The notes under the pieces are model-generated. The model did no database searches. It had not been told where the DNA came from and saw nothing but the letters and a program-made list of their open reading frames with translations. Source: Dichetophora obliterata (taxonomy: Eukaryota > Arthropoda > Insecta > Diptera > Sciomyzidae). From it: 64,000 nucleotides of DNA. The DNA is taken from contig OY986438.1 of NCBI GenBank assembly GCA_963920525.1, positions 129,406,920-129,470,919 on the forward strand, read 5' to 3'. The position numbers and the translations under genes were made by a program. Shown here piece after piece: positions 1-10,710 of the stretch (position 1 is its first letter; every line of letters starts with the position of its first letter).

Positions 1-512
1 CGTCAACAAAAAGTCCTCGCAAAATCGCCATTGTCTCTCCCGCGGTATGAGCTGTAGCTCTATATTGCTGGAACCATATCTCATGATTATTAAAAACTAA
101 ACTCAACAAGGAAATTTTCCAACATGGTTCGGTATACTACCCCAGAGACGGTTTCTGGATGCTCAGCTTCATCTTCGAAAAAATATGGAAACTCTATCAG
201 CCATAATTCCACAACAAACAGTTGATCTGGCTGGGCGTAATTGTCGCTGATGCACTGCTCTCGGATGCTCCGTACCCCAAATTCGGCTATTTTGCTTATT
301 GACATATCCATTTAAATGAAAATGTACTTCATCGCTCATAATGAGGTTGCCAACACAAAAATGAACGAAATTTAAAGGATGCCATACTTCACACTTAGCT
401 TAAAAAATTTTATGATTTATACTTTCATTTAAAAAAATAATAACATAGAAAACTTTGAAAACAAAAAAATTATACTCATTTTAAATAAGACAGTCCAAGT
501 TGGACCACCCTG
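1..512 (-). mobile_element. IS630/mariner-superfamily transposon remnant, 5' end plus catalytic-domain fragment
   Basis: On the minus strand, about 345 down to 1 translates to a transposase catalytic-core fragment. It begins with the phrase MSDEVHFHLNGYVNKQN, typical of the arthropod DUF4817-type transposases (known family). It continues after frameshifts with EDEAEHPETVSGVVYRTML and WFQQYRATAHTAGETMAIL. In the family the last block reads WFQQD; here the second catalytic Asp is Tyr. Upstream on the same strand, 491-512 reads CAGGGTGGTCCAACTTGGACTG followed by TA at 513-514, which looks like a terminal repeat next to a TA target. Only about 150 bp separate this end from the catalytic core, so the N-terminal helix-turn-helix region is deleted. 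The copy runs off the window edge. It is dead: at least one frameshift and a lost catalytic residue. The family call is secure; the terminal-repeat call is inference. Confidence 0.75.
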
Positions 513-651
513 TATATAAAATCGTTTTATATTAAATTTTTTATTATTGAAAATACCAATGAAGTTCCTAAATCTTTGCATGTAAACCGAAAATTCAATT
601 AACACCTTCCAGCTCATCCCAGCTCTGTGTTCTATCTCGTCGTACTTCATC

Positions 652-840
652 TCAAACCCACTCTTGCTCCATTAGAAAAGACTGATTCTTAGTGTGCATT
701 GTGAAATTCTCCATTTTAATTGCCCTGAACTGATGAACGATGCTGTTGCTGGCTGGCGGTAGGACAACAGCAGCTGTTAAATCCACTGGTTCTGCAACTA
801 ACGTCCTTTTAAGGATGTCGCTTGTTGAAATCCTATTCAT
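652..840 (-). other. Unrecognised 62-codon open frame
   Basis: The minus strand holds a 62-codon frame starting MNRISTSDILKRTLVAEPVD and ending in FLMEQEWV. It is less AT-biased than its surroundings, but I recognise no domain, signal peptide or membrane segment. It lies just upstream of the transposon remnant in the same orientation and could be a chance frame, part of an older repeat, or a small exon. Not called as a gene. Confidence 0.15.
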
Positions 841-2568
841 TTCTCTTCGCTTTTAAATTTGAGCGCCATTTTTATGTTTTTTTTTTAATTTGCTTCGTTA
901 GTCAAGAGTGAGCCATGCTTTTTCAGAACAAGGATATGTTTTTTTTTGTATAATTTTTTATTGTTTTTTCTTCATTCTTTTTGGTCATGCATGCATTGAG
1001 AGATTTATTTACGTATGACTTGCTTTCTACTACTGCAGTCAACATGAAGGCAAAAACTTCCTTTTAAAATTTGTCCCATTTTGTCTATTTTGCTTTTTTT
1101 TTGTGAAAGTTTATGATGTGCCTTTCTTTAAAATGCAGTTTTTTCTCTTTATGTTTTTCAAGGATATGCCTTTTCTCTGATGCTAACACTTCAATTGTGG
1201 AAATATATTTTTGGCTCAATTAATGTTTCCGCAAATTGTGATTAATACTTACCATTTCCTTTACTCACTTCACTGGCTGTGGCTGTTAATAAGCGCTATA
1301 AGCTCATACTGAAAAAGTTTTCGTGTGAACAGTAATCGAACTAAGAAGAGTAACTTAAACAAAATAGTTAGTACTCCTTTGAAGAAAAATATTCGTATTT
1401 ACAAACACAACTGAAAACACATTAAGAAAAAATAAATAATAAATAACTTTAAAACTAAAAATAGTACCAAAAACTATGTAAAGGGGTATTAATCGAAGGC
1501 TGAGGTATGCTCAGCCGCTTCAGGTTTAGACGAAAGGCCCTCGAATTTTCGCCAATAAATAAGAAGACTTGAAGAATTTAATGCTCTTATTATAATTGCT
1601 GCTTTATTGTTTGTAATTTTTAGAAGTGTACACAGTATATATATATATATATATTTTCTTTGTGTATATTTCTATGAGGAAGTCTTTCTTATTACAATAC
1701 ACAATATTATAAATATATGCATCGAAATAAAATTGGTCAAAAAATAACAATTATTTATTGTCTTTATTCAAATAATCAGAAAAATTAAAATTATCTAATA
1801 TTATTATTCCTTAGCTAACAAGCATCACATTGCTATATTCAAAAGTCGAAAAGACTTACTCTTTTTTATCTGCATTTTTTAATAGAAATTTCGAAAATAA
1901 CTGTTATTTTCGGTCCCTGGTATATATAAAAATAATCCTTTAAATTTGTTTATAAAATTGTCAAAAAGTAAAAAAAAAATACAAAGAAAAATATAAAGCT
2001 TTTTCCAAAATAGTATAAATTAAAACAAATAGAAATTTAAATAGTAAAAGACTTAAAAGGTAACCCAATATAAAGTAATATAACATGAATAAAACTTTTT
2101 GAAAATAAAAGTTAATAATTCAAATATAATGAAAAGGTTTTTCACAATAAAAAATTATTCGAATTCTTTTCCCAAATTTCGAGACATTCAAAAATTAAAG
2201 TTTAGAAAGTAAAAACAAGACTAAAAATTACTAAAAAAAACTACAAAGCAGCGCAATTAAAAATTATAAAAAGGAGTATAAATTTAAAAAATTTCTGTTG
2301 AAAATTTAAAATAATAAAAATATTTATCACAATGAAAACTTCTTTTAAATATTTTATAAAAAACATTAAGACATTAAAAAATTAAAATTTAAAAAGAAAA
2401 ATATTAAAAAAAGGAAAAAATTTAAAAAAAATATGTTAAAAATACATTCAGCTCGATTCTGAATAATTTTTCCCCGGGGAATCGAAAAATTGAGTTCTCA
2501 TTTTTAACATAAAGTTTAAAAATATTTTGGAAATTTTTAATAAAAATTTGTTCATCAACCTTTAATAT
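841..2568. other. AT-rich gene-free stretch
   Basis: No coding signal. It holds an (AT)n microsatellite at about 1634-1656 and an isolated palindrome ccccgggg near 2472-2479. The rest is A/T homopolymer-rich DNA with short runs of AAAT-type composition. Confidence 0.6.
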
Positions 2569-2817
2569 TCAAGAGTGTGAATAAAAAATTTGTATGTCAG
2601 TATCTGCTATCTTCAAAATGAAAACTCCCTTTTCCGATCCCCATGAAAAATTCTTCAAAATCTGGCTGATTAAAAACTTAAACAATGGGTTTGTCACAGC
2701 TGAATCACTCCAGACTACTAAAGATGGAACGGGTAGCTCCTTCCGAAACAGTCTGTCTAGTCTGCTGTGTGATTGACTCTGTACAGAGTGGTTGTTATAG
2801 CCTTCTTCAAAACTCAC
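2569..2817. other. Compositionally distinct block with overlapping short frames
   Basis: This 250-bp island is clearly less AT-rich than both flanks. It carries an 82-codon frame on the minus strand and a 60-codon frame on the plus strand. Neither matches a family I recognise. It may be a fragment of an unidentified mobile element or of host unique DNA. Confidence 0.3.
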
Positions 2818-2950
2818 TTGATATTAACTGCTCATAATTAAAATCATGTAAAAATTAAAAGAATAAATCACAATTAGTTTGCATACAAAAATGGTGAAAA
2901 ATTCATTAAAAAAACTGAAAAATTAAATGAAATTTTAAAGTAATTGTAGT

Positions 2951-3018
2951 AGCTAGCAAAACTATTTAAAAACTTAAAGCTAGCAAAACTATTTAAAAAC
3001 TTAAATAGTTTTGCTAGC
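2951..3018. repeat. 27-bp tandem duplication ending in a perfect 18-bp hairpin
   Basis: The 27-bp unit agctagcaaaactatttaaa... occupies 2951-2977 and 2978-3004. The second copy runs into its own reverse complement: gctagcaaaactatttaa (2979-2996), loop aaac, then ttaaatagttttgctagc (3001-3018). No transposon ends are visible. Confidence 0.9.
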
Positions 3019-3283
3019 ACAAAAGTGTAAAAAGGTGCAGAAAAAAATTCATCGTAACTATTAATAATTAAAATGCACTTTCAAATTTGAAAAAAAACCT
3101 TATATTTTTAAAATTAACCATGAGCTGGACCAAAATTATAATTATTTTAACAACAAAGGTCTTAAAATAATATATTAAAGTTGTAAAAACTTTATAAAAT
3201 TTTAACAAACAACAAAATATTAAGAGACAAAATAATAAGATGTTAGAAAAAGTTTCTTAAATTAGAAAATTATTAATTTAATT

Positions 3284-4290
3284 AAAATATCTTCAAATAA
3301 GTTCAAATTTAAAAACAAAAATTCAAATAGTAAAAAAAGAAACAAGCGTAAGATTATAATATAAAAATTCAAATAAGTATTAATAAATTAAATTAAAACT
3401 AAAACGAAAGAAAAAATGTAAGAAAAAGTTTTAGTAATATAAAAAAATAAATAAATTTGTAAATGATGTCTTGTATTTAATATTTTTTCTTTAGTAATAA
3501 AAATAAGTACTTACATTTGTATTGATTCTCAGTTTTTGTTTTTTATATTAGATTTTTAGTTTTTAGTTTTTGGTTTTTTAGTCTTTATTTTTCATTTTTA
3601 ATTTGTAGTTTTTTTGTTTTTTTGTTTATTACTTTTAGTTTTACTTTTAAGCTTGTAGTTTTTAACCTTGGTTTTGGGGTTAAGATTGTAGTTTCTAGTT
3701 TTCAATATTAAGTTTTTATATATGTGTTCTTAGATTTTAGTTTTTATTAGATTTAAGTTTTAAATTTTAAGTTTTTGTTTTTGGCTCTAGGTTTTAGCTT
3801 TAAGCTTTTAGCTGTTAGTTTTTTGTTAAAATTTTAAGTTTCAAGTTTTAAGCATTAAGTTTTAAGTTTTAATTTTTAAGTTTTAAGTTTTAAGTTTTAA
3901 GTCTTAAGTCTTAAGTGTTAAGTTTTAAAATATCTTGAATAAGTTCAAATTTAAAAACAAAAATTCAAATAGTAAAAAAAAAGAAATAAGCGTCAAATTA
4001 TGATATAAAAATTCAAATAAGTATTAATTAATTAAATTGAAACTAAAACGGAAGAAAAGACGTAAGAAAAAGTTTTAGTAATATAAAAAAATAAATAAAT
4101 TTGTAAATGATGTCTTGTATTTAATTTATTTCTAGTTTTCAATATTAAGTTTTTATATATGTGTTCTTAGATTTTAGTTTTTATTAGTTTTAAGTTTTAA
4201 ATTTTAAGTTTCTAGTTTTTGTTTTTGGATTTAGGTTTTAGCTTTAAGCTTTTAGCTGTTAGTTTTTTATTTAAATTTTAAGTTTTAAGC
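3284..4290. repeat. Diverged direct duplication
   Basis: The block at 3284-3484 is repeated at 3927-4127 with scattered substitutions; both contain tgtaaatgatgtcttgtatt. A second block starting tctagttttcaatattaag at about 3692-3826 is repeated at about 4130-4267. The second copy lacks the segment between the two blocks (3485-3690). The duplication abuts the (AAGTTTT)n array. Confidence 0.85.
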
Positions 4291-5152
4291 ATTAAGTTTG
4301 AAGTTTTAAGTTTTAAGTTTCAAGTTTTAAGTTTTAAGTTCTAAGTTTTAAGTTTCAAGTTTCAAGTTTTAAGTATTAAGTATTAAGTGTTAAGTTTTAA
4401 GTTTTGAGCTTTAAGTTTTAAGTTTTGAGTTTTAAGTTTTAAGTTTTGAGTTTTAAGTTTTGAGTTTAAAGTTTTAAGTTTAAAGTTTTAAGTTTTAAGC
4501 TTTAAGTTTTAAGTTTTGAGTTTTTAGTTTAATGTTTTAAGTTTTGAGTTTTAAGTTTTAAGATTTAAGTTTTAAGTTTTAAGTTTTAAGTTTTAAGTTT
4601 TAAGTTTTAAGTTTTAAGTTTTAAGTTTTAAGTTTTAAGTTTTAAGTTTTAAGTTTTAAGTTTTAAGTTTTAAGTTTTAAGTTTTAAGTTTTAAGTTTTA
4701 AGTTTTAAGTTTTAAGTTTTAAGTTTTAAGTTTTAAGTTTTAAGTTTTAAGTTTTAAGTTTAAAGTTTAAAGTTTAAAGTGTTAAATTTTAAGTTTTAAG
4801 TTTTAAGTTTTAAGTTTTAAGTTTTAAGTTTTGAGTTTAAAGTTTTAAGTTTTAAGTGTTAAGTTTTAAATTCTAAGTTTTACGTTTTAAGTTTTAAGTC
4901 TTAAGTTTTAAGTTTTAAGTTTCAAGCTTCAAGTTTCAAGTTTCAAGTATTAAGTATTAAGTGTTAAGTTTTAAGTTTTGAGTTTGAAGTTTTAAGTTTT
5001 GAGTTTTAAGTTTTAAGTTTTAGGTTTTAAATTTTAAGTTTTAAATTTTAAGTTTTAAGTTTTAAGTTTAAAGTTTTAAGTGTTAAGTTTTAAGTTTTTA
5101 GTTTTTAGTTTTTAGTTTTTAGTTTTAAGTTTTAAGTTGTATGTTTTAAGTG
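3820..5152. repeat. (AAGTTTT)n heptanucleotide satellite array
   Basis: A tandem array of the 7-mer AAGTTTT. It is degenerate at its edges (variants CAAGTTT, GAGTTTT, AAAGTTT) and perfect from about 4566 to 4760, roughly 28 uninterrupted units. Looser TTTTTAG-like sequence precedes it from about 3530. The array resumes briefly after the inserted element (about 6898-6912), showing that it was split by that insertion. Confidence 0.95.
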
Positions 5153-5156
5153 TTAA

Positions 5157-6893
5157 CCCGGCGTTAGTGTAGTGGAAAAAAGTCACGCCATTAGAGTGGT
5201 GGGTATGACATACTTCAAAACTAAAAGTCGTTTAAACACAAAAAAAAAAATTATCGAAAAAGTTCAGATCGCTTCTGATTTCTTGATTGAATAACTATTC
5301 AAAAAAATATTTTTAATGCGTTGCATTCAAAACAAAAAAATAGTTTTATTGAAACCTACAAATACTTTTTACAAGAAATTGAAGAAAATGAGGTCTCTAG
5401 GGTATGTCAACCGTACTCCTTTTGGGAGTTTTTACTTCTTTTTTGCTCGTTATATTTCTTGTATCGAATAACGCTTAAATTAAATTTTTTTACGTGCTGT
5501 ACTTCTTTTTGACATTTTTTTCATAAATGAATTCAAATACACATCTCCAACTACTGCAAAAATTTACTTTATATCACTCGGTCTGTTTCCGTACAAACTT
5601 CAAGTAATTATAATAGAATTGAGAGTGACATTTTTCATGTTATTCTTCTCTCTCGAGCTTAAAATTTTTTAAGATAACCCTTTCAAGCAACTTCAAACTT
5701 GAATCGATTACGGAAACAGACCTATTATCTTCTTTAACTGGAAACATTCAGTTTGTCTGTTCTAATGTTAGTTTCGTTGTTTCTGCATCGGCTCATAAGT
5801 TTTTTGACTCCCCTGAAAATGTTTGCTTTTGGAGTTGTGGCGGTTATCTACTTTGGGCGCGATATGTGCTTAGATATATTCAGTATTGTTTCTTTATCTT
5901 ATTTTTGCTTTTAATTAACAACGGTTTTTCACAAAATTTAATTATATTAAGGAAGTGCTCAGTCTGACGTACGAAATTTTGACTTTTTTCATAAATGTTT
6001 TTAAAAAAGAAAATAAAATGCGGTTGTTTTGTAATTTAAACATGTTTTTTTTTAGTATCTTATAGTGTACAAAAGAATTTTCTTTGACTTGATTTTACAT
6101 TAATTTGTTTACAATTATTTATGTTAAAATAGTGTCCTCGAAAAAAGGTGTGTTGTTTGGGTGAAGCACCCAGCCTTATGCATTCTTCTGAAATAAAAAA
6201 AAAATTAAAGAGAATATTTTTCTGCAGGTTTAATTGTAGTGCACTTACCTATAATATGTATATTAAACAAAAAAATGGCGGACTTGTGAAAACAAAAATT
6301 TGTCAAGTCGAACTTTTTTATTTGTTTAAAAAAATTTACTTCCGTTAATATAAGTTCCGGATCGAGCTATGTATGCCTTAAATAATGGGTGAAATTTTTA
6401 GCAAAATCGGCAGAACAGTGATTAATCAGTGCTTCCACGAAGTTTCGAATACTTTATTTCGAGAAAAACGTGTATGAAGTTTATACAGCATTTTCATACA
6501 CACTACGGCGCGCTTTCTTCTTTTGGCTGTAACTTTAAAAATATTTTAAATTACGTTGTGAAAATTTTAGAGTATATTTTTAAGATCTAATTTTTATATT
6601 TTATTGCGAAAACTAGCAAAAATTGATTTTTTGAATCCGTCAACTGGACCTTAATAAGCAATGAATTGTAATCTGAATCTAATTTTGAACCTCTTATAAA
6701 TTAAGCTTCTTGTTCAATGAATTTATTCATGCATCTTCATGTTTTCCTTTTTTTTGTGGTGTACTTCTTTTTTATACTTCTATATTTATTCTATGTAGTT
6801 CTTTTGTACTACTTTTTAAAGTCTGTGCGTGTACTTATTTTTGCTTTGAAAATGTTGGTAACATTAGTCATACCCCACCACACTAACGGCGGG
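5157..6893. mobile_element. piggyBac-like non-autonomous element inserted in the AAGTTTT array
   Basis: Ends are inverted: left CCCGGCGTTAGTGTAGTGG (5157-5175), right reverse complement CCCGCCGTTAGTGTGGTGG (6875-6893). The left flank is TTAA (5153-5156); the right flank is TAAA (6894-6897), which fits a TTAA target with one substitution. Termini starting CCC at a TTAA target are the known signature of the piggyBac superfamily. The left end carries a second, mutated copy of the terminal sequence (about 5188-5210, ending gtgggtatgac), so the terminal repeat is duplicated there. The element is 1737 bp. Small open frames (63 aa at 5321, 66 aa at 6148) show no piggyBac transposase motif I recognise. 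It appears non-autonomous and carries a smaller inverted-repeat unit inside it. Confidence 0.75.
5580..5722. repeat. 143-bp inverted-repeat unit (possible nested MITE)
   Basis: ggtctgtttccgta (5580-5593) is matched by its perfect reverse complement tacggaaacagacc (5709-5722). Partly matching tcaagtt sequence follows on the inner side. No clean target-site duplication is visible. It sits inside the piggyBac-like element. Confidence 0.55.
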
Positions 6894-6899
6894 TAAAGT

Positions 6900-9640
6900 T
6901 TTAAGTTTTAAGTTTTAATAATTTTATATATAATTTTCTTTTATTGTTTTTTTTTTAGTTTTATTTATTTATAGCACGATAACAACTTAGTTCTTTTAAT
7001 GTACAAGTTGGAATAATATTTTTAGGATTATGCAAATTAAAGATTTTCTTAAACCTAATTTAAACAATTATACTTATTATAAAGTTTATCTTAATATAAA
7101 GTAGAAATAGAGAAATGAAGATAGAGTATAAAATTGAAGTAATTAAGAGATAAAAAAAGTGACAAGAAGAAAGTATAGATTTAGAGAAAACTAGCGAATT
7201 TATTAATCGTTAATTAGAAGCGAAATGTTGAAATACGGCAAGTCTAAATCTTGTTATTTCCCTTAAAGCTCTTACATGACTCGGTAAGGAATTCGTAAGA
7301 CGAGTGGCATTAGTAAAAAATAATCTTGTGGATTTGAGGTTGCTAGTATTTTTAGTTTTTAAGTTAAGTTTAAGTTAAGTTCTTAGTTTTAAATATTTTA
7401 TTTTTAATTCTTAGTTTTTAGTGCTCTGTTTTCAGTTATTATTGTTTTTTTTTGTATTTTTATTTTTTAATTTTTAGTTTTTAGGTTCTAGAGTTTTTTT
7501 TTAGTTATAGTTCTTAGTTTTCAGTGATATTTTTTAATTTTTGGTTTTTAGTTTCTTGTTTCTATTTTTTTGTACTTAATTTTTTACTTTTAGTTTTTAA
7601 TTTGCAGTTTTTTGTGTTTAGATTATAGACCAGAAATATAGCATTTTATTATTTGGATGGCTTTTTTGCCAAGGTTCTGTTGGAAAAAATAGTTTTTTTT
7701 ACAAGGCTATAAAGAGTTTTCTGTGAAAACTTGCAGATTTTATGATTTGGTTTAGATTCTCAACAAAAGCCACTCAGTATTGCCAACCAACACTTTGTAT
7801 TGCCACATTTTTTTGGTTCTTGTGTCGATAAAAAGTTGGCTGATATTCGTTTTTTTCCTCCACTTTTTTCTTAATTTTGACTGTGGTTTCTTTTTATCGT
7901 CTTGTCGCAACAGTTTTTATCCAGGCTGCCGCATCCTGCGTCGTTCTTCTGTTCATTGTGATTCCCCCTTCCCCTCCAACTTTGGGTAATAGCTCCATGA
8001 CGCATCATCATCATGCTATCGCAATGATAAAAACTTTGGCCATTATAAACGATTTTGGTAACATCGTGTCATTGTTTGTTATAAACACTCTGCAGCAGCC
8101 CATTACAAGCAACCCATCATTGCCCATCATCACTCGTCTCCTTGCCGTGATTCTAGTGCCCTAAACTACACTCCACCCACCGAACTACACTCGACCGAAC
8201 TGGCAATTGAGCACATCATCTAACTGCAGAGCTTGGCGAAGAGTTGTTGTCCGCGTTATCTGCTCGTTTTGGCCATTATGCATGCTTACTCATTCCTCTA
8301 TCGACCCGCTTTGCTTTTCAGTATCATTCCAAGCACTACCCTGCTAGCCCCATTTCGCCAATAATACGACAGAAAACTGTAGCGATTTGAACCTTTTCAG
8401 TTAGAATTTGTTTCGCTCGATTTATTCCAAATATTTTCAGTTTTACTGCAGTTGTTATAAAGGCGTCACTGTAGGTGTACAAACATGTGTATTTGTGTGA
8501 GCTAAATGATGCCTGCCTACAGTTTGATTCTGTCCTAGCGGCTTTTATGCTTTAGCCAAATGGTTGCCATTGATTTGTAATTGTTACTAATTTGATATTT
8601 ACTAAAAATTATAGCTGCAGTTTATGCATCGCCTAATTATTTGTGTCAGAATTGTGGTTGAGCTCAGATTGTGTAGGTGTATAATGATATGAAAATAGTC
8701 ATCAATAGTTGCTGAAGTCATATTTTCAAATCAAACCGTCTCGAATTATATGTAATAAGCAAACCAAACATATTTCTACTGTTTCTCCACTTAAAGACTA
8801 GAGATAAGGGCTTCCTAAGTGTGGACAAAATAGAAATTCATCACCTTACGCTTATGTTACTCCAAAATTTCTTGTGTTGTGGTTTATTCTTATTTAAGTT
8901 AAGTGTTGGATTGCGTAACCCAAGTTATTATATTAAAGAACTTTTATTATAAAGTACTAGAAACATATTATTAATATACTTTCTCAGAACTCTTCTTATC
9001 ATTCCTTCTCAAATCAAATTAGTTTTAACAGAATTCTGAAAGCCGCTTTTCACAAATTTGACAAATAGCTAATACTTTCAGCTGACTTAATAAATTTTAG
9101 CTTGAAGCTTTTACTTATAAAAATGCAAGCTCCTTACTTATGATGAGGGTTACAGAATATGATCAAAGAATTTATGAAAAACTGTGTTCTCAAAATTCCA
9201 TTTTAGTTTAATTGTCCGCGAATGATTCTCTTCAATTTATTCTTATTTTATTATTATTGTTCAATTTATTATTTTATCAGTTTGTATGATAAAGGTGTTT
9301 AAACTAAAAAATATTGAAGAATTTAAGGCATGTTTCTGAGTATGTGTTGCTTGTTACACAGTACTCTAATTTTGAACTTTTTTCTTAAATTACAGAATTC
9401 CATCAACAGATTCTGGCAGTAGATACAAAACAAAAAAGAATTTACCTATGCATCAGCGCTTCAAAAGTTTACTTTTAAGTAATTTTAAATAAAGGTTTTA
9501 AGTTTTCTCTAAATTTACCTACGTACTAGCACAAAAAGTAAGAAAATTCATATCTTTTACATAGTTGTTGTGTTCTCTGGCCTATAATGAAATATTATCA
9601 GTCATAGTCGTAGAGTATTAAAATATCTTATGAAAATGTT
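6900..9640. other. Gene-free stretch with a complex central block
   Basis: About 6935-7620 is TTTTTAGTTT-rich. About 7870-8560 is less AT-rich and of higher complexity, with homeodomain-type TAATTA/TAATTG cores and the phrases ggttgccattgatttgtaatt and gcctgcctacagtttgattc, resembling unique fly intronic DNA. A 95-codon plus frame at 7877-8164 has a hydrophobic start but no recognised domain; I do not call it a gene. From 8800 to 9640 nothing identifiable is present. Confidence 0.5.
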
Positions 9641-9675
9641 CCTTGAATAATTTTACTAGAAGTCTATTTGGACAA

Positions 9676-9905
9676 GATTTTTGCACAAGATTTGGACCAG
9701 TTCAATCACCGGACATGAATTCAATTGAGAATCTATAGGATGAATTGGACAGTCGCATACGAAAAAACCATATTACTTTCATTTATGATTTAAAAGCTAA
9801 GCTTCAAGACGAATGGACCAAAATTGGCGAATACTAACACGTAAAAAAACTATTGTGTACATGCCAAATAGACTAAAAACAGTTATTAAAAATAATGAAT
9901 ATGGG
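9676..9905 (+). pseudogene. Tc1-like transposase C-terminal fragment
   Basis: The plus strand reads PVQSPDMNSIENL, a stop, then DELDSRIRKNHITFIYDLKA and DEWTKIGEY. After a frameshift it continues TRKKTIVYMPNRLKTVIKNN. This is the known C-terminus of Tc1-family DD34E transposases: the SPDxNxIENLW block carries the catalytic Glu and the MPNRLxxVIK block ends the protein. Here the Trp after ENL is replaced by a stop and the tail is out of frame. No upstream catalytic blocks or terminal repeats were found nearby, so this is a 3' remnant. Confidence 0.85.
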
Positions 9906-10041
9906 CAAATCCTAGCGTTCGGACGTTACATTCGCATACATTTTTTCAAAAATTTCTCAAACTTTATTAACAGTTTTTCAATTAAAAGTTTTCTATTTGA
10001 CCTTTTCTTTATTATTATTTATTTTATTTATTATTAATTTT

Positions 10042-10450
10042 CTATGATTTAAATACAAATTCTAAATGTTTGATAGTTCAAATCATTCTTGATTTTAAAT
10101 AAAAATTCTAGTTGTTTGATAGTTTAAAATCGTTTATTAAGCTGTTTTTAGGTCAGGTTGGATCAACTAATTGCTCTAATGAATTTTTTTCAAAGAAACA
10201 ACTACAATATTTTCCATATGAAAAGGAAAACATCATTAGCTGATTTTATTGCAATGTCGGCCCTGCTACAGGCTTCATCAGAAATCTTTGTGATGCCACC
10301 CACCTGGGATCGAACCATGGCGTGGAACACCGCGCCAGCGCATTAGCGCACTGTACCATAGAGGCGATGAGATTTCAGTGTCAATTTCTCAGTTTTCTCC
10401 CTTTCATATTTTTTTCGTTGCTGTTCTTTTTGCTTACTGCAGTTTTGTTT
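10042..10450 (-). mobile_element. tRNA-derived SINE copy (left, inverted)
   Basis: On the minus strand the copy holds a tRNA-like core with an A-box region (cctctatggtacagtgcg) and a B box (GGTTCGATCCC; plus-strand complement at 10306-10316). These are the internal Pol III promoter elements of tRNA-derived SINEs. After the core comes a shared body (catcacaaagatttctgatg) and the outer segment with tatgatttaaatacaaattc. The same arrangement occurs at 30377-30845 and, in the opposite orientation, at 10456-11921. It lies head-to-head with the latter, forming an inverted pair. The tRNA-like part is not a plausible functional tRNA. Confidence 0.8.
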
Positions 10451-10710
10451 CAGTACAACTTCAGTAACTATGCTTTGTTTGTGGCGAATTCCGACAAATA
10501 ATTGGACTCCATTATAATATAAGCATAAAAAAAACTAGAGTAAGCAAACATAACAGCAACGAAAAAAGTATGAAAGGGATAAAACTTAGCAATTGACACT
10601 GAAATCTCATCGCCTCTATGGTGCAGTGCGCTGATGCGATGGCACGGCGTTCTAAGCCCGGGTTCGATCCCAGGTGGTGGCATCACAAAGAGTTCTGATG
10701 AAGTCTGTAG

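Noticed and set aside
4566..4760. Telomeric repeat
   Set aside because: The unit AAGTTTT is not the insect TTAGG telomere repeat, and flies use retroelements or satellites at telomeres; the array is internal and split by a transposon.
7877..8164. 95-codon frame with hydrophobic start
   Set aside because: No recognised domain, overlapping frame of similar length, no splice or promoter context; kept only as part of a complex block.
10605..10683. Possible functional tRNA gene
   Set aside because: The B box is perfect, but the cloverleaf does not close and the segment is repeated within a SINE family.
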